From contig CAWAFH010000014.1 of NCBI GenBank assembly GCA_963781265.1, forward strand, positions 221,095 to 285,094: a stretch of 64,000 bases of DNA, written 5' to 3'. Each line of letters starts with the position of its first letter. Within the stretch, counting starts at the first letter, position 1. Shown here piece by piece: positions 56,569 through 64,000 of this stretch. The translations under genes and the position numbers were made by a program. The notes under the pieces were generated by a model. That model saw only the letters and a list, made by a program, of their open reading frames with translations, did no database searches and was not told the DNA's origin. The DNA is from WHSW01 sp963781265 (GTDB lineage Bacteria; Actinomycetota; Thermoleophilia; Solirubrobacterales; 70-9).

Positions 56569-58044
56569 GTGGACCAGGACCAGACCCCCTATCTCGACGC
56601 GCTGATCGCCTATGCCGATCGCGATCCGGGCCGCTTTCACGTTCCCGGCCACAAGGGCGGGCCGGGGGCCGACCCGGCCCTGCGCGAGGCGATCGGAGAG
56701 CGCGCCCTGCGCCTGGACGTCCCCGCCGGGATCGAGGGGATCGACATCGGCCCGAATCCCGCGCACGCGCCGTTCCAGCTCGCCCAGCGGCTCGCCGCCG
56801 ACGCCTGGGGCGCGCGGCGCAGCTGGTTCCTGGTCAACGGCGCCTCCGGCGGCAACCAGGCGATCTGCCTCGCGCTCGCCCACCGCGGCGACCGCGTCGT
56901 GGTCCAGCGCAACGTCCACTCGTCGATCATCGACGGGCTGATCCTCTCGGGGATGCGGCCGCGATTCGTCGCCCCGGAGCTCGACCCCGAGCTCGGGATC
57001 GCGCACTGCCTCACCCCGGACACGCTGGCCGCGGCGCTCGACGACGCGCCCGACGCGGTCGCCGCGATGATCGTCTCGCCGACCTACTTCGGCGCCGTCG
57101 CCGACGTCGCCGCGCTCGCGGAGGTCGCCCACGCCCGGGGGCTGCCGCTGATCGCCGACGAGGCGTGGGGCTCGCACATGCACTTCTCCTCGGCGATGCC
57201 GACCGCGGCGCTCGAATGCGGCGCCGACGTGGTCCTCTCCTCGACCCACAAGATCTCCGGCTCGCTGACCCAGTCGGCCGTCCTGCACGTCGGCGATTGC
57301 GGCGATCGGATCGACGACCGGATCCTCGACCGCGCCGTCACCCTGGTCGAGTCGACGAGCCCGAACGCACTGCTCACCGCGTCGCTCGACGCGACCCGGC
57401 GCCAGGCCGCCGTCCACGGCGAGGAGCTGCTCGCCGAGACGGCCGCGTCGCTCGCCGAGCTGCGACAGCGCATCCGCGAGATTCCCGGCCTCGACGTGCT
57501 CGACGACCGGATCGTCGGCCGCGCCGGCGTGTACGCATACGATCCGACCCGGCTCGTGGTCGACGTCCGTGGCCTCGGCGCCACCGGCCATCGGATCGCC
57601 AAGATCATGCGCGAGCAGGACGACATCAACCTCGAGCTCTTCTCCGAGAACGTGATCGTCGCGGTGTTCGGGATCGGCGAGCGCGCCGCGCGCACGGGCG
57701 AGCGGCTGGCCGAGGCGCTCGAGCACGCCGGCGAGCGGATCGGCGAGGAGGACGAGGACGAGAAGCTGCCGCCGTTCGCCGAGCCGCCGCCGTGGGGCCC
57801 GACCGAGCTCAGCCCGCGCGAGGCGTTCCTCGCCGGCCAGGAGGTGGTCGACTTCGACCGCGCCGAGGGAAGGATCGCCGCCGAGTCGCTGGCCGCCTAC
57901 CCGCCCGGCGTCCCGAACGTGCTCCCGGGCGAGCGCCTCACCCGCCCGACCCTCGACTACATCGCCGACTCGGTCGCCCACGGCGGCCTCGTGCGCGGCG
58001 CCTCCGACCGCACCCTGAAGACGATCCGGGTGGTAACGGCATGA
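56569..58044 (+). CDS. arginine/lysine/ornithine decarboxylase, PLP fold III-like (SpeA-type)
   Basis: 491 residues. Starts at GTG 56569 (leaderless TAACGT). YADRDPGRFHVPGHKGGPG, LNVHSSIIDGLILSG-type stretch (VVVQRNVHSSIIDGLILSG), ADEAWGSHMHFSS and the PLP lysine STHKISGSLTQSAVL identify the group-I aspartate-aminotransferase-fold decarboxylases, with the C-terminal domain complete (LPGERLTRPTLDYIADSV). Arginine is favoured because the next two genes fit an agmatine pathway. 66 bp before the deiminase-family gene. Confidence 0.85.
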   Translation: MDQDQTPYLDALIAYADRDPGRFHVPGHKGGPGADPALREAIGERALRLDVPAGIEGIDIGPNPAHAPFQLAQRLAADAWGARRSWFLVNGASGGNQAICLALAHRGDRVVVQRNVHSSIIDGLILSGMRPRFVAPELDPELGIAHCLTPDTLAAALDDAPDAVAAMIVSPTYFGAVADVAALAEVAHARGLPLIADEAWGSHMHFSSAMPTAALECGADVVLSSTHKISGSLTQSAVLHVGDCGDRIDDRILDRAVTLVESTSPNALLTASLDATRRQAAVHGEELLAETAASLAELRQRIREIPGLDVLDDRIVGRAGVYAYDPTRLVVDVRGLGATGHRIAKIMREQDDINLELFSENVIVAVFGIGERAARTGERLAEALEHAGERIGEEDEDEKLPPFAEPPPWGPTELSPREAFLAGQEVVDFDRAEGRIAAESLAAYPPGVPNVLPGERLTRPTLDYIADSVAHGGLVRGASDRTLKTIRVVTA

Positions 58045-58110
58045 CGGCCGGGTCGGCGCCTGGCGCGGCCCGGTTGACACCGCGCACGCCCGGAAGCGGG
58101 AGCTGAGGAC

Positions 58111-58986
58111 GTGGCGCGAGTTGTTCCGGCCTGGGGAGCCGACTCCGAGACCGGTCGCCTGAACCACGTCCTGCTCGGGCCCACCGAGAACTTCCGGTGG
58201 CTGCCGACCAGCGCGATCTCGAAGGCGACCCTCGATAGCGGCGCCAGCTTCGACTCCGAGCTCGCCCGCGCCCAGCACCGTGACCTGGTCTCGATCTACG
58301 AGTCCGCGGGAGTCGCCGTCCACCAGCTCGAGCCGGACCCGGCGCTCCCGTATCAGTGCTTCGCCCGCGACTCGAGCGTGATGACCCCTGACGGCGCGAT
58401 CGTCACCCAGCTCAAGCAGCAGTGGCGCCGTGGCGAGTACGCGCCGGTCATCCGCTTCTACCAGGACAACGAGATCCCGATCGCGCGGATGATCACCGCC
58501 GGCTCGATCGAGGGCGGCGACGTGACGATCGTGGAGCCCGGGGTGATGCTGATCGGCAACGGCGAGGAGCGCACCGAGATCCAGGCGGCGCGCCAGCTCG
58601 CCGGCTGGATGACCGAGCTCGGCTGGGAGGTCCGGATCGAGCCGATCCCGGGCCAGTTCGTGCACATCGACGTGCTCGTCTCGATCCTGGCGCCAAAGCT
58701 CGCCGCGGTCTGCGTCGAGTCGGCCTCCGGAGGGCTGACCGCGTGGCTGCGCGCCAAGGGCTTCGAGATCCTCGAGGTCTCGACCGCGGACGCCTTCGAG
58801 CTCGGCGCCAACGCGATCTCGCTCGGCGACGAGCGCGTGATCTCGACCGCGGGGAGCGTCTCCTTGAACGAGCGGATGCGGGCGCTCGGGCTGACCGTCT
58901 TCGACCCCGACCTCTCGATGTTCACGAAGGGCGGCGGCGGAGCGCACTGCCTCGCGCAGGCGCTCGACCGCGACCTCGAAGGCTGA
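58111..58986 (+). CDS. arginine deiminase superfamily enzyme (agmatine/arginine/dimethylarginine type)
   Basis: 291 residues, GTG 58111 after GGGAGCTGAGG. Amidinotransferase fold: QCFARDSSVMTPDG, SIEGGDVTIVEPG, the catalytic His in QFVHIDVLVS, and the nucleophilic Cys in GGGGAHCLAQAL close to the C-terminus. The exact substrate (arginine, agmatine or dimethylarginine) cannot be read from this. Location between a basic amino-acid decarboxylase and a carbamoyl hydrolase suggests agmatine to N-carbamoylputrescine (inference). 3 bp before the M20 gene. Confidence 0.8.
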   Translation: MARVVPAWGADSETGRLNHVLLGPTENFRWLPTSAISKATLDSGASFDSELARAQHRDLVSIYESAGVAVHQLEPDPALPYQCFARDSSVMTPDGAIVTQLKQQWRRGEYAPVIRFYQDNEIPIARMITAGSIEGGDVTIVEPGVMLIGNGEERTEIQAARQLAGWMTELGWEVRIEPIPGQFVHIDVLVSILAPKLAAVCVESASGGLTAWLRAKGFEILEVSTADAFELGANAISLGDERVISTAGSVSLNERMRALGLTVFDPDLSMFTKGGGGAHCLAQALDRDLEG

Positions 58987-58989
58987 GCG

Positions 58990-60216
58990 ATGGCGGTCGA
59001 CGCCGGGCGGGTGATCGCCGAGCTGCGCGAGCTCGCAGCGCGCACCGGCGACGAGCGCGGCGCACAGCGCCTGTGCTGGGGGCCAGTTTGGGAGCGGGCA
59101 CGCACCTATGTGACCGAGCTCCTCGCCGAGCTCGGGATCGAGCCCGAGATCGACCAGGCCGGGAACCTCTGGGCGCGGCTCGAGGGCGCCGATCCCGATG
59201 CCGAGGCGGTCGTGGTCGGCTCGCACGTCGACTCGGTGCCCGACGGCGGCTGGCTCGACGGGGCGCTCGGGGTGTTCGCGGGGCTCGGGGTGCTCCGCTC
59301 CTGGGCGAGCGCCGGACCGCCTCCGCGCCCGCTCGTCCTGGTCGACTGGGCCGACGAGGAGGGCGCTCGCTTCGGCCGCAGCCTCTTCGGCAGCTCGGCC
59401 TTCTCCGGCACCCTGGACCCGAACGCCCTCGACGGGCTGCAGGACGCCGACGGGCGCGGGATCGCGGCGGTGCTCGCCGAGCACGGCGTCGAGCTGGCCC
59501 GCGCGACCGAGTGCGGCGCGCGGCGCGCGGGACTCGGCTCCTATCTCGAGCTGCACATCGAGCAGGGCCCGCGTATGGAGCTCGAGGGGCTGCGCGCAGC
59601 GGCCGTCACCGGCTGCTCCGGGGTGGAACGGGTGCGCTTCGGCTTCGCCGGCCAGGCCTCACACGCCGGGACGACGCCGATGGACGCGCGCCGCGACGCT
59701 GGCCTCGCCGCGGCCGAGGCGGCGCTCGCGATCGAGCGGATCCCGGACGCGGAGGGCGGGGTCGCGACCACCGGCGAGCTGCGCCTCGAGCCAGGGATCC
59801 CGACCGCGGTCGCCGGCCGCGCGACCCTCGCCGTCGACCTGCGAAACCCGGACGCCGAGGCGCTGGCGCGGATGCTCGAGGCGGCGCGCGGCGCCGCCGC
59901 CGACGCCGCCGCCCGGCGCGGCTGCGCGCTCGACGAGCAGCCCGTCTGGAGGATCGAGCCGATCCCGTTCGACACCGGCCTCGTGTTCGCCGCGCGCGAC
60001 GCCTGCGCCGCGGTGGCCGGCGAGCCGGCGAGCCTCTCGAGCGGCGCCCTGCACGACGCGGCCGAGGTCGCCCGGGTGCTCCCGGCCGTGATGGTCTTCG
60101 CGCCCTCCAAGGGCGGGATCAGCCACGCCCGCGAGGAGGACACCGACGAGGCCGACCTCGCGGTCGCGATCGAGGCCTTCGCCGCCCTCGCGGCCCGCGC
60201 CCTGACGCGCGGCTAA
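58990..60216 (+). CDS. M20-family carbamoylase-type hydrolase (allantoate/N-carbamoyl amidohydrolase)
   Basis: 408 residues. Zn site and active-site segments: VVGSHVDSVPDGGWLDGALG, LVDWADEEGARFGRSLFGSS, LELHIEQGPRMELEG, ASHAGTTPMDARRDAG, SGALHDAAEV and FAPSKGGISHAREE. The close group hydrolyses N-carbamoyl groups: N-carbamoyl-L-amino acids, beta-ureidopropionate or allantoate. In this operon the likely substrate is the carbamoyl product of the preceding deiminase. A GC-rich hairpin and the REP element follow. Confidence 0.88.
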   Translation: MAVDAGRVIAELRELAARTGDERGAQRLCWGPVWERARTYVTELLAELGIEPEIDQAGNLWARLEGADPDAEAVVVGSHVDSVPDGGWLDGALGVFAGLGVLRSWASAGPPPRPLVLVDWADEEGARFGRSLFGSSAFSGTLDPNALDGLQDADGRGIAAVLAEHGVELARATECGARRAGLGSYLELHIEQGPRMELEGLRAAAVTGCSGVERVRFGFAGQASHAGTTPMDARRDAGLAAAEAALAIERIPDAEGGVATTGELRLEPGIPTAVAGRATLAVDLRNPDAEALARMLEAARGAAADAAARRGCALDEQPVWRIEPIPFDTGLVFAARDACAAVAGEPASLSSGALHDAAEVARVLPAVMVFAPSKGGISHAREEDTDEADLAVAIEAFAALAARALTRG

Positions 60217-60278
60217 TCCGCGCCGCGCGCGCGCCGCGCCGGCGCGCGCCGAGACCCCGCGCACCGAGACTTCGTTGC

Positions 60279-60327
60279 GCCGAGTTTCATCCTGACCACC
60301 TCTGAGGTGGTTGAAGTGAAACTCGGC
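60279..60327 (+). repeat. 49-bp REP-like palindromic element, copy 2
   Basis: Outer arms GCCGAGTTTCA / TGAAACTCGGC (11 bp, perfect), an internal loop, and inner arms ACCACCTC / GAGGTGGT. Homologous, inverted, to 50457-50505. It lies between the M20 hydrolase and the flavodoxin-like gene. Confidence 0.8.
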
Positions 60328-60403
60328 GTCGGGAGGTGTCCGTGTAACGGACGGCGGGCAAGGACGACTCCCGAATCGATCCCCCGAACCGAAGGAGCGA
60401 CCC

Positions 60404-61165
60404 GTGAGCGATCGAGACGTACTCAGCCCGAAGCAGGTGGAGCTTTGCGAGACCAACACCACCGACTACTCCGACCTCAAGGCGATGTTCATCAACTGCA
60501 CCCTGAAGCGCAGCCCGGAGGTCTCGAACACGCAGGGCCTGATGGACATCTCGATCGAGATCATGCGGCGCAACGGGGTCGAGGTCGAGAACATCCGCGC
60601 GGTCGACCATCAGATCGCGACCGGCGTCTGGCCGGACATGACCGAGCACGGCTGGGAGGCCGACGAGTGGCCCGCGATCTTCGCTCGCGTGATGGCCGCG
60701 GACATCCTGGTGCTCGGGATGTCGATCTGGCTCGGGGAGAAGTCCTCGGTGGCGACGCAGATCGTCGAGCGCCTCTACGGCAACTCCCACCTGCTCAACG
60801 AGGCGGGCCAGTACGCGTACTACGGCCGCGTCGGCGGCTGCCTGGTGACCGGCAACGAGGACGGCGTCAAGCACTGCGCGATGAACACGCTCTACTCGCT
60901 CCAGCACCTCGGCTACACGATCCCGCCGCAGGCGGACTCGGGCTGGATCGGCGAGGCCGGGCCCGGCCCCTCCTACCTCGACGAGGGCTCCGGCGGGCCC
61001 GAGAACGACTTCACCAACCGCAACACCACGTTCGCGACCTGGAACATGCTGCACCTGGCGCGGATGCTCAAGGACGCCGGCGGGATCCCGACCCACGGCA
61101 ACAGCCGCAGGGACTGGGACGCGGGCTGCCGGTTCGACTTCGTGAACCCGGAGTACCGGGCGTAG
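60404..61165 (+). CDS. flavodoxin-like / NADPH-dependent FMN reductase-type protein
   Basis: 253 residues from GTG 60404, GAAGGAG site. LKAMFINCTLKRSPEVSNTQ is the FMN-phosphate loop; ADILVLGMSIWLGEKSSVA and YYGRVGGCLVTGNEDG complete the flavin site. The N-terminal ~20 residues and a C-terminal extension of ~60 (FTNRNTTFATWNMLHLARML) are outside the core fold. Likely a flavin-dependent oxidoreductase; substrate unknown. Downstream of the REP element. Confidence 0.82.
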   Translation: MSDRDVLSPKQVELCETNTTDYSDLKAMFINCTLKRSPEVSNTQGLMDISIEIMRRNGVEVENIRAVDHQIATGVWPDMTEHGWEADEWPAIFARVMAADILVLGMSIWLGEKSSVATQIVERLYGNSHLLNEAGQYAYYGRVGGCLVTGNEDGVKHCAMNTLYSLQHLGYTIPPQADSGWIGEAGPGPSYLDEGSGGPENDFTNRNTTFATWNMLHLARMLKDAGGIPTHGNSRRDWDAGCRFDFVNPEYRA

Positions 61166-61166
61166 G

Positions 61167-61180
61167 CGCCGCTCGCCGCT
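61167..61180. repeat. heptamer pair CGCCGCT x2
   Basis: Two CGCCGCT units between the flavodoxin-like and enolase-superfamily genes, the smallest of the six heptamer sites. Confidence 0.4.
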
Positions 61181-61194
61181 CGAACGAGGGCCGG

Positions 61195-61200
61195 TAGGTT
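61195..61200 (+). promoter_or_regulatory. -10 box of a leaderless transcript (enolase-like)
   Basis: TAGGTT ends 6 nt before ATG 61207. Confidence 0.5.
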
Positions 61201-61206
61201 TGGCGC

Positions 61207-62271
61207 ATGAGTGCCACCTACGACCGTCTCGCCGAACTGCCGATCACGATCGAGTCCTACGAGCTCAGCGGCCACGACCGCGAGTTCGGGGACTTCACCC
61301 GCCCGTCGACCGTCGTCCACCTCCGCGGCGGTGGGCAGGAGGGGATCGGCGAGGACGTCGTCTACGACGTGCTCGACCACATCGCCCACCGCGACGCCGG
61401 GCCGGTGCTCGACCTCGCGGGGCCGGCGACGCTCGGGGAGGCGTGCGCGCGGCTCGGCGAGCTCGACCTGTTCCCGGGCGCACCCCCGGAGCGCGAATCG
61501 TCACGCCATTACCGGCGCTGGGCGTACGAGTCGGCGGCGCTCGACCTCGCCCTGCGCCAGAACCGGATCTCGCTCTGGGAGGCCGTCGAGCGCGACCCGC
61601 AGCCGCTGCGATTCGTCTGCTCGACGCGGCTGTCGAGCTTCGACGGCGACGCGAAGTCCTCGACCGAGCAGATCCGCAACCGGCTCGCCCGCTACCCGGA
61701 CCTCGAGTTCAAGCTCGACCCCGAGAACGACTGGAACGCCGAGCTGATCGACGAGATCGCCGAGCTCGCCCCGGTCCGCGTCCTCGACCTCAAGGGCATG
61801 TACTCCGGCACCCCGGTGGACGTCGACACCGATCCCGAGCTCTACCGTGCGGTCGCCGAGAAGTTCGAGGACGCCTACCTCGAGGACCCCGACATCAATG
61901 ACGAGACGCGCGCGGTGCTGGCGCCCTACGACGACCGGATCACCTGGGATGCGCCGCTCGAGTCCCTGGCCGACGTCAAGGAGCGCGCCCGCAGGGCGAT
62001 CAACTCCAAGCCGTCGCGGTTCGGCTCGCTCGAGGAGCTGCTCTCGGTGTACGAGTACTGCGACGCGAACGGGATCGCGATCTACGGGGGCGGGCAGGGC
62101 GAGCTGATGTGCGGGCGTGGCCAGATCCAGTACCTGGCCTCGCTGTTTCACGCCAGTACCCCGAACGATGTGGCCCCGTCCGGCTACAACGACCCGGCGG
62201 TGCCGAAGGGCATGCCGACCAGCCCGATGGACCCGTCGCAGTCCGAGACCGGTTTCCGCTGGGCCGAGTAG
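61207..62271 (+). CDS. enolase-superfamily protein
   Basis: 354 residues. N-terminal capping domain (ELPITIESYELSGHDREFGD) and a TIM barrel: RRWAYESAALDLALRQNRIS, DLEFKLDPENDW, APVRVLDLKGMYSG, YLEDPDINDETR, DRITWDAPLESLADV, NSKPSRFGSLEELLSVYEYC, IYGGGQGEL. It looks like the mandelate racemase/muconate-cycloisomerase class, but the metal-binding acid/base residues are not fully recognisable by eye, so the reaction is not assigned. Confidence 0.75.
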   Translation: MSATYDRLAELPITIESYELSGHDREFGDFTRPSTVVHLRGGGQEGIGEDVVYDVLDHIAHRDAGPVLDLAGPATLGEACARLGELDLFPGAPPERESSRHYRRWAYESAALDLALRQNRISLWEAVERDPQPLRFVCSTRLSSFDGDAKSSTEQIRNRLARYPDLEFKLDPENDWNAELIDEIAELAPVRVLDLKGMYSGTPVDVDTDPELYRAVAEKFEDAYLEDPDINDETRAVLAPYDDRITWDAPLESLADVKERARRAINSKPSRFGSLEELLSVYEYCDANGIAIYGGGQGELMCGRGQIQYLASLFHASTPNDVAPSGYNDPAVPKGMPTSPMDPSQSETGFRWAE

Positions 62272-62277
62272 TAGGTT
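62272..62277 (+). promoter_or_regulatory. -10 box of a leaderless transcript (ferritin)
   Basis: TAGGTT begins right after the TAG stop of the upstream gene and ends 7 nt before ATG 62285. Confidence 0.5.
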
Positions 62278-62284
62278 CGTCGCG

Positions 62285-62818
62285 ATGGCCAAGAAGAAGC
62301 AGACGTTTGCCGACGCGCTCAACGACCAGATCGCGAACGAGTTCGCGGCCGCGATGCAGTACATCGGCATCGCCGTCCACTACGACTCCGAGACGCTGCC
62401 GCGGCTCGCGTCCTTCTTCTATCGCCAGGCGCTCGAGGAGCGCAGCCACGCGATGATGATGGTCCAGTACCTGCTCGACGTCGACGAGCCCGTGCAGATC
62501 CCCGGGATCGCCGCCCAGCAGTCGAAGTTCGACGACGACGTCAGCCCGGTGCGGATGGCGCTGGCCCAGGAGCAGCGGGTCGGCGAGGAGATCTACAGGC
62601 TGTTCGAGCTCGCCCGCGAGACCAAGGACTACCGCGCCGAGCAGTTCATGCAGTGGTTCGTCAAGGAGCAGGTCGAGGAGGTCTCGCTGATGACCGACCT
62701 GTTGAACGTGGTCGAGCGTTCGGGCGACAACCTGCTGCTCGTCGAGGACTTCATCGCCCGGGAGGCACTCGGCGAGGGCGGCGAGACCGACGCCCCGCCC
62801 GAGGCCGGCGGCGGCTGA
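62285..62818 (+). CDS. ferritin
   Basis: 177 residues. Four-helix ferritin fold: LNDQIANEFAAAMQYIGIAV, YRQALEERSHAMMMVQYLLD (Glu/His metal ligands of the ferroxidase site), LAQEQRVGEEIYRLFELARE and WFVKEQVEEVSLMTDLLNVV. The pattern matches non-heme bacterial ferritin (FtnA). Stores iron and limits Fenton chemistry. The Ala/Glu-rich tail is disordered. Confidence 0.9.
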   Translation: MAKKKQTFADALNDQIANEFAAAMQYIGIAVHYDSETLPRLASFFYRQALEERSHAMMMVQYLLDVDEPVQIPGIAAQQSKFDDDVSPVRMALAQEQRVGEEIYRLFELARETKDYRAEQFMQWFVKEQVEEVSLMTDLLNVVERSGDNLLLVEDFIAREALGEGGETDAPPEAGGG

Positions 62819-62968
62819 ACCGCCGCCGGCGTCAGACCTGACTCAGTAGTTCACCGATCCGGTGATCGCGACGGTCTCTCGAAGCTGGAGATCCCGTCTC
62901 GCAACGAACTGGCCGCAGCGCTCGGCGCCGAGGTCGGCACGGCGGCCGGAGCGGGCTGAGGCTCGACG

Positions 62969-64000
62969 TCAGACGACCCCGTGGGCGCGCAGGCTCCGCG
63001 CCGTCTCGACGATCGAGTCGCCGACCGGCCGGGGCGTCCAGCCGAGGTCGCGGGCACGCTGGCTCGAGAACTCGGTGCGCTTGCCGAGGTCGCCGGTGAA
63101 CGAGCGCACGCTCGAGTCGAAGATGCCGACGGCTTTGATCAGCAGGTTGGGCGCGACGCGGGTCGGCACCTTGGCGGCATCCTCGCCGAGGCGGTCGCGC
63201 AGGATCGCCGCGATCTCGGCCATCCACAGGAACTGGTCGGTGGCGATCAGGCGCTTCCCGGCGGCATCCGGCGAGGTCATCGCCAGCAGCTCAAGCGCTG
63301 CGACATCGCGCACATCGACGAGGGAGAAGCCAAGCCGCGGCAGGGCCGGCATCGCTCCCTTCATCAGCCGCTCGATCAGCTCGAGCGAGAACGAGCGGTC
63401 GTTGCTCAGCACCGGGCCGATGATCGCGCCGGGATTGACCACGGCGAGCCGGTCGGTCGCCCCCCGCTCCGCGGCCAGATCCCACGCGGCGCGCTCGGCG
63501 ATCGTCTTCGAGCGGGTGTAGGGCGCCAGGGAGGCGTTGTCGCCGTCGGTCCAGTCCTCCTCGGTGTAGGCGGACCCGTTGCGCGGCGGGCCGCCGTTGC
63601 GGACCGCCGCCACCGAAGAGGTGAGCACGATCCGCTCGACGCCGGCCTCGAGGCTCGCCCGCAGCACCCGCAGCGCCCCGTCGCGGGCGGGGACGATGAG
63701 CTCGTCGGGGTCCTTCGGCTGCGCGGGCGGGAACGGCGAGGCGACGTGGAGAACGTGGGTGCAGCCGGCGACCGCGTCGGGCCAGCCCGCGTCGTCGCGC
63801 AGGTCGGCGGCGACGACCGAAAGCCGCTCGCCCCCCTCCGCCCCGGCGGCCGCGACGGCCGCGCGCACATCGCCTTCGCGAGCGAGGTCGCGAACGGTCG
63901 TGCGGACCGCGTACCCGCGGTCGAGCAGCGAGGCCACGCACCAGCCGCCCAGAAAGCCCGTGCCGCCGGTGACCAGGACGGTGTGATCGGTATCGCTCAC
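62969..64000 (-). CDS. extended SDR / NAD(P)-dependent dihydroflavonol-reductase-like epimerase
   Basis: 343 residues, apparently complete with GTG 64000 at the very edge of the window, so its promoter is not visible. Rossmann motif VLVTGGTGFLGGWCVASLL; the active-site triad in IVLTSSVAAV and YTRSKTIAERAAW (Y-x3-K); HVLHVASPFP is the dihydroflavonol-reductase-like strand. Cytosolic reductase or epimerase with unknown substrate. Confidence 0.88.
   Translation of the reverse strand: MSDTDHTVLVTGGTGFLGGWCVASLLDRGYAVRTTVRDLAREGDVRAAVAAAGAEGGERLSVVAADLRDDAGWPDAVAGCTHVLHVASPFPPAQPKDPDELIVPARDGALRVLRASLEAGVERIVLTSSVAAVRNGGPPRNGSAYTEEDWTDGDNASLAPYTRSKTIAERAAWDLAAERGATDRLAVVNPGAIIGPVLSNDRSFSLELIERLMKGAMPALPRLGFSLVDVRDVAALELLAMTSPDAAGKRLIATDQFLWMAEIAAILRDRLGEDAAKVPTRVAPNLLIKAVGIFDSSVRSFTGDLGKRTEFSSQRARDLGWTPRPVGDSIVETARSLRAHGVV

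Noticed and set aside
62870..62960. A possible C-terminal gene fragment after ferritin (KLEIPSRNELAAALGAEVG then stop).
   Set aside because: About 25 codons without a start and with no family match strong enough to call; it may be a remnant but cannot be supported.

Overview
The window is very GC-rich, densely packed bacterial chromosome. Several features point to an actinobacterium, most likely a Thermoleophilia / Solirubrobacterales-type lineage (inference): many leaderless start codons with a TANNNT box 6-10 nt upstream, SHOCT and DUF6325 proteins, DHA2 transporters, a split transketolase and a SecA with a SEC-C tail. I saw no rRNA, tRNA, CRISPR array, prophage or intact insertion sequence.

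Layout. (1) 0-18 kb: end of an arylsulfatase, then membrane and stress-type genes: DUF1269-like protein, holin-phosphodiesterase fusion, AI-2E-type permease, DUF2252 protein, a tandemly duplicated cytochrome P450, cytochrome bd oxidase (cydAB), a K+ channel, a ClC channel, a DHA2 efflux pump, an NTF2-like protein and a SHOCT-DUF6325-SHOCT cluster. This part carries about 17 reading-frame breaks, many at short G/C runs, so several genes are only readable by joining frames. Five leaderless promoters here share a TCAC-N9-RTGA element. (2) 18.5-24.7 kb: split transketolase, a lipoprotein and a MacB-like ABC exporter. (3) 24.9-27.8 kb: a compact operon of a CcdA-like/beta-propeller fusion, a methylamine-dehydrogenase-light-chain-like protein lacking both TTQ tryptophans, and a MauE-thioredoxin fusion. 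This is the strongest candidate for an undescribed system. (4) 27.8-40.9 kb: nadA, fpg, small NTF2-like proteins, nadC, a FIST protein, prfB with the programmed frameshift, secA, a hibernation factor, comF and a diguanylate cyclase. (5) 40.9-44.6 kb: lysA-hom-thrC (lysine and threonine synthesis). (6) 44.6-56.5 kb: hydrolase, M23 endopeptidase, acyl-CoA dehydrogenase under a probable TetR operator, cell-wall-binding-type protein, methyltransferase, lipoproteins, thiolase, sterol desaturase, hydroxyacyl-CoA dehydrogenase and a CNNM-type protein. (7) 56.5-60.2 kb: an arginine/lysine/ornithine decarboxylase, an arginine-deiminase-family enzyme and an M20 carbamoylase-type hydrolase, which could together form an agmatine-to-putrescine route. 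(8) 60.2-64 kb: flavodoxin-like protein, enolase-superfamily protein, ferritin and an SDR reductase.

The window also holds two copies of a 49-bp REP-like palindrome, dispersed AGCGGCG heptamer arrays and three gene remnants (SulP, PucR, Kef-type antiporter). All functional calls rest on reading translated sequence and motifs; no database search was run.
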